Of a stretch of DNA of 44,518 nt, positions 41,609 to 44,518 are shown one piece after another. Within the stretch, counting starts at the first letter, position 1. Every line of letters starts with the position of its first letter. Source of the stretch: DASTDH01 sp035601575 (GTDB taxonomy: Bacteria > Verrucomicrobiota > Verrucomicrobiia > Chthoniobacterales > JAFAMB01); contig DATNNZ010000167.1 of assembly GCA_035601575.1 (NCBI GenBank), forward strand, positions 1-44,518. The letters run 5' to 3'. The notes under the pieces are model-generated. The model did not search any database. It had not been told where the DNA came from and saw only the letters and a list, made by a program, of their open reading frames with translations. A program made the translations under genes and the position numbers.

Positions 41609-42681
41609 CAAAAGAAGATCGATTGCTCCGCGTGGGTATTCTGGGTTGCGGTCCAATTTCGCAGGCCGCGCACTTCGAATCATGCAGCAAAGGACGCAAC
41701 GTGGAACTATACGCGATATGTGATGTCGCTAAAGACCTGGTTAGCCGATTAGCCGCTTACTACGAGCCAAAGGAAATTTACCTTAGCTACGATGAGATGT
41801 TGGGCGATCCTAAAGTGGAAGCCGTCATCATCGCGATTGCCGATCAATTCCATGTTGAGGCTGCCTCAAGAGCGCTGGCTGCCGGTAAGCATGTGCTGGT
41901 TGAAAAACCACTCGGTACCACAGTTGAAGAGTGTCTAGCGCTACGCGATCAGGCCGAAGCGTCTCGCCTCACGGTCCAGGTAGGAACGATGAAGCGTTTC
42001 GATCCGGGGATTGCGTTTGCCAAGCGATTTCTTCGGGAAGAAGGAGGAGAGCTGCTGGCGCTGAAAGCTTGGTACTGCGATTCAACTTACCGGTACGTCC
42101 AAACGGATAACCTCCAGCCTCTTCCGATCACCAGCTCCGCCAGTAAGAAGCCGGATGGAAATCCCAAATCTAATAAGCCGGTCTACTACCTTCTCGGCCA
42201 CGGCAGTCACCTTTTTGACACCGCGCTTTTCCTTGGTGGCCAGATCGTTCGCGTTCAGGCAGAGCTTAACGAAAGGTTCGGAGCGTTCTGCTGGATGATC
42301 ACTGCTAAGTTCGCCGGCGGTTTCACCGGTCAGCTTAATCTGACCATTCCTGTCCGCATGGACTGGCACGAAGGTTTTCAAATCTATGCTGAACACGGAA
42401 GTGCCATCGGAAAGACTTTTAACCCTTGGTATCTGCGCTCCAGCGAAGTCGAATGCTTTTCCGTACGCGACGGTCAGTACCATCGTGCGCTGGGAGCTGA
42501 CGCACATTTTTACAAACTTCAGCTTGAAGGATTTGCCGACACGATACTCAAGGGAGTGCCTCAACAAGGTGCGACTGCGGACGATGGATTGGCAGTGCTC
42601 CGAGCCTTAGTCGCGGTTTCTGAGTCATGCCATACTGGGAAAAGCGTTCGGCTCGCCGACGTCATCGGAGGAGTCCGATGA
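41605..42681 (+). CDS. Gfo/Idh/MocA-family sugar oxidoreductase
   Basis: A 358-residue NAD(P)-dependent oxidoreductase. The Rossmann motif GILGCGP is at 11-17, the conserved EKPLG at 100-104, and a likely catalytic His lies in YLLGHGSHLFDTAL. These enzymes oxidise or epimerise hydroxyls of sugars, inositols or 3-keto-glycosides. ATG 41605 overlaps the epimerase stop (ATGA), and the next gene overlaps it in the same way. Pairing with a TIM-barrel isomerase suggests sequential oxidation and isomerisation of a sugar; the substrate is unknown. Confidence 0.88.
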   Translation: MTKEDRLLRVGILGCGPISQAAHFESCSKGRNVELYAICDVAKDLVSRLAAYYEPKEIYLSYDEMLGDPKVEAVIIAIADQFHVEAASRALAAGKHVLVEKPLGTTVEECLALRDQAEASRLTVQVGTMKRFDPGIAFAKRFLREEGGELLALKAWYCDSTYRYVQTDNLQPLPITSSASKKPDGNPKSNKPVYYLLGHGSHLFDTALFLGGQIVRVQAELNERFGAFCWMITAKFAGGFTGQLNLTIPVRMDWHEGFQIYAEHGSAIGKTFNPWYLRSSEVECFSVRDGQYHRALGADAHFYKLQLEGFADTILKGVPQQGATADDGLAVLRALVAVSESCHTGKSVRLADVIGGVR

Positions 42682-43532
42682 ACCTCGGTATCTTCGCCAA
42701 AACGTTCCGCCGGGAAACCGTCAGCGAGATATTCGCTGCAGTTCGGGGCTGTGATTACTCGTGCACACAGTTCAACATGTCCTGTGTTGGCCTGGCTTCA
42801 CTACCGACCAATGTCGGAGACGAAACCGTCGATCAAATCTTATCAGCAGCGGCCAATGAGAAGGTCGAGCTCTCAGCGCTGTCGGGCACGTTTAACATGG
42901 CGCATCCCGACTCCAGGGTGAGAGCCGGAGGCCTGGTGAGCTTGGAAGTGTTGGCTGCTGTTTGCGCGCGACTGCATATTCCGGTGCTAACGCTTTGCAC
43001 CGGGACGCGTGATCCATTGGACATGTGGCGCCGGCATCCGGAGAACGCGTCGAAAGAAGCCAGGGCTGATTTCTTGGATTCTTTAGAACGCGCTATTCTG
43101 ATTGCAGAAGTCAACAGCCTACTCTTAGCGATCGAGCCCGAACCGGGAAATGTCATCGATTCAGCCTCGGCGGCATGGCAGTTGATTAAAGAGATCAAAA
43201 GTTCCCGGCTTAAAATCATCCTCGATCCCGCAAATCTAGTCAAAGCCACGTCAGCTTCAAAAGATCGAGCCATCATTGAGGAGGCTTGTCAGCTCTTGGG
43301 CGATCAGGTCGTCCTCGCCCACGCAAAGGACCGAGACGGCAACGGCAAGGTCTGCCCGGCCGGAGAAGGTGTTGTCGATTTTTCGCACTTTTTGAGGTGT
43401 CTGCAGGAAGTCGGTTTTCGAGGACCTCTTATCGCACATGGGATAGACGAATCAGAAGCTGCTCCGACCGCGCACTATTTGCGGGGGATCATTTCCAAAC
43501 TGGGAAAGGGGGCGGATCATGCCCCGCTTTAG
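42678..43532 (+). CDS. TIM-barrel sugar isomerase/epimerase (xylose-isomerase-like, AP endonuclease 2 family)
   Basis: A 284-residue protein of the sugar phosphate isomerase/epimerase class. Probable divalent-metal ligands come from AIEPEPGN, ILDPANLVK, AHAKDRDG and GEGVVDFSHFL, in the Glu-Asp-His-Glu order of this superfamily. ATG 42678 overlaps the stop of the Gfo/Idh/MocA gene by four bases. The operon context (epimerase, oxidoreductase, hydrolase, DeoR) suggests conversion of an uncommon pentose or tetrose, or a keto-glycoside intermediate. Confidence 0.85.
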   Translation: MNLGIFAKTFRRETVSEIFAAVRGCDYSCTQFNMSCVGLASLPTNVGDETVDQILSAAANEKVELSALSGTFNMAHPDSRVRAGGLVSLEVLAAVCARLHIPVLTLCTGTRDPLDMWRRHPENASKEARADFLDSLERAILIAEVNSLLLAIEPEPGNVIDSASAAWQLIKEIKSSRLKIILDPANLVKATSASKDRAIIEEACQLLGDQVVLAHAKDRDGNGKVCPAGEGVVDFSHFLRCLQEVGFRGPLIAHGIDESEAAPTAHYLRGIISKLGKGADHAPL

Positions 43533-44334
43533 GACGTCCGATGCAAGCTTCAACTACATCGACGAAGGCGCCGGGATACCACTGGTGTTTCAACACGGCC
43601 TGGGAGGTGATGTTAATCAGCCAAGGACATTCGTCGTGCCTGGCGTTCGGTTTCTATCATTCGATGCGCGAGGCCACGGTGGAACCATTGCCTTGCTTGA
43701 TCCGGAGAGACTTACGTTTAGTAGTTTCGCCGACGACCTTTGCTCGCTGCTTGACCATTTAACAATCCATGCTGCCGTCGTCGGCGGCATCTCGATGGGT
43801 GCAGGTGTTGCACTCAACTTTGCTCTCCGGTTTCCTGACAGAGCGCTTGGGCTGATTCTCTGCCGGCCCGCATGGCTTCATGAACGCTCGCCGAAAAACC
43901 TGCAAGTCTATCCCCAGATTGCAAGTCTGATTGAGCATGAAGGAGTCATTAAGGGACGAACGCTGTTTGAAAATTACGAGCTATTCCAGCAGATCCGTAA
44001 TGAATCGGTCGACTCGGCGCATTCGCTCCTGCGACAGTTCGAACGCGCAGGGGCCGACCAAAACTTCGCCGTCTTAGATCGGATGCCAAAAGATGTTCCG
44101 AACAACGATCCGGCCGACTGGAAGACTATCCGGGTTCCAACCCTGATTTTGGGAAACCGCCAAGATCCAATTCACCCGATTGAGTACGCGCAGCTGCTCG
44201 CTTCGCTGATTACGAGCAGCACGTTCCACGAAGTAACCTCCAAATCGATCGACTCGGTTGCTCACGTCAAGGAGGTCGTAACCGCTATTTCGTTGTTCTT
44301 TCAACAGGAGCTCCAATCAGTTCGTCCGTTATGA
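43519..44334 (+). CDS. Alpha/beta-hydrolase, possible lactonase
   Basis: A 271-residue alpha/beta-hydrolase. The oxyanion loop is FQHGLGG, the nucleophile S92 lies in GGISMG, the acid is probably the Asp in GNRQDPIHP and the His is in DSVAHVKEV. Relatives include 3-oxoadipate enol-lactonase-like enzymes, so hydrolysis of a sugar lactone produced by the operon's oxidoreductase is plausible. It overlaps the TIM-barrel gene by 14 bp and is followed by an ATGA junction with the next reading frame, so it is the fourth gene of the operon. Confidence 0.87.
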   Translation: MPRFRTSDASFNYIDEGAGIPLVFQHGLGGDVNQPRTFVVPGVRFLSFDARGHGGTIALLDPERLTFSSFADDLCSLLDHLTIHAAVVGGISMGAGVALNFALRFPDRALGLILCRPAWLHERSPKNLQVYPQIASLIEHEGVIKGRTLFENYELFQQIRNESVDSAHSLLRQFERAGADQNFAVLDRMPKDVPNNDPADWKTIRVPTLILGNRQDPIHPIEYAQLLASLITSSTFHEVTSKSIDSVAHVKEVVTAISLFFQQELQSVRPL

Positions 44335-44450
44335 ATCGCGCCGATTTGTTGAATCTAGCCGTTGTCTGGAGAGAGGTCGGGAAGGTAACGGTCGAAAGCG
44401 TTCCTGTTCCAGAACCAGCACCTCAGGCAAGGTCCAAGTACCATTCATAA
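44331..44450 (+). pseudogene. Truncated N-terminus of a zinc alcohol dehydrogenase
   Basis: The 39-codon frame starts in ATGA overlap with the hydrolase stop and reads AVVWREVGKVTVESVPVPEP, the first strand pair of GroES-like alcohol dehydrogenases, then ends abruptly after PQARSKYHS. A full enzyme would need about 300 further residues. The remaining bases to the window edge (44451-44518) show only a GACAC/GTGTC hairpin. Either a deletion removed the gene or the tail continues beyond an insertion outside the window. Confidence 0.55.
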
Positions 44451-44518
44451 AAAAACTAATGCAGTTTTGCTGAAAGGCGCTGGACTGGGATGGTGACACT
44501 TTGGTGGTGTCCGGTTGA

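Noticed and set aside
1..44518. tRNA or rRNA genes, prophage genes and restriction-modification or other defence systems
   Set aside because: None was recognised on either strand after reading the window.

Overview
The window looks like a chromosomal stretch of a free-living, probably soil-dwelling, heterotrophic Gram-negative bacterium. Moderate GC, many sugar-catabolic genes, Sec/Tat-exported proteins and frequent long palindromic intergenic repeats recall Verrucomicrobiota (Chthoniobacterales-like), but there is no rRNA or other marker gene, so this placement is inference. No phage, transposase, CRISPR array, tRNA or rRNA gene was recognised.

Layout. 1-3100: the 5' part of an isocitrate lyase gene (minus strand, one-base frameshift), a 95-nt hairpin, a decayed ribokinase-like gene and a DUF4432 gene. 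3100-10260: an FAD monooxygenase, a palindromic decamer array, a DUF1349 protein, a COG2345/SufR-like regulator divergent from an SDR plus QueA-paralogue pair, an FMN-reductase remnant and an ArsR-SRPBCC pair with a clear self-operator. 10262-15148 (minus): a tightly overlapping six-gene operon, cupin-type phosphoglucose isomerase, KDPG-type aldolase, shikimate-dehydrogenase-like protein, D-2-hydroxyacid dehydrogenase, UlaG-like metallohydrolase and an RpiR regulator. 16339-23657: xylulokinase (plus), and on the minus strand a Tat-dependent sugar-binding protein, RbsC-like permease, RbsA-like ATPase, second permease and an SDR. A palindrome of the type GTAGTA-A-TACTAC occurs before both the catabolic operon and the transporter operon, which suggests one regulon, most simply under the RpiR protein.

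23959-27210: a MerR regulator divergent from a small exported CCPF-motif protein, a 29-bp tandem repeat, an aldo/keto reductase and an ICMT-like membrane methyltransferase, followed by a GrpB relic. 28028-34059: two alpha-glucan/glucoside hydrolases (GH63/MGH1-like and amylo-alpha-1,6-glucosidase) separated by a very long perfect hairpin, then a HAD phosphatase preceded by a 49-codon gene. 34228-37139: exported cyclophilin, small exported protein, zinc alcohol dehydrogenase and a nucleotidase relic. 37508-39949: TetR, LysR and SDR genes that look compositionally somewhat different and may be acquired. 40003-44450: a DeoR regulator divergent from a sugar operon with ATGA junctions (ribulose-phosphate epimerase with a frameshift, Gfo/Idh/MocA oxidoreductase, TIM-barrel isomerase, alpha/beta hydrolase, truncated alcohol dehydrogenase).

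Two themes stand out. First, two compact and unusual sugar or sugar-acid catabolic operons with their own regulators have no obvious textbook pathway. Second, there are many disrupted genes: small indels in aceA, the ribokinase-like gene and rpe, and larger deletions in the grpB, FMN-reductase, nucleotidase, beta-helix and ADH genes. This points either to ongoing gene decay or, for the one- and two-base cases, to assembly errors.
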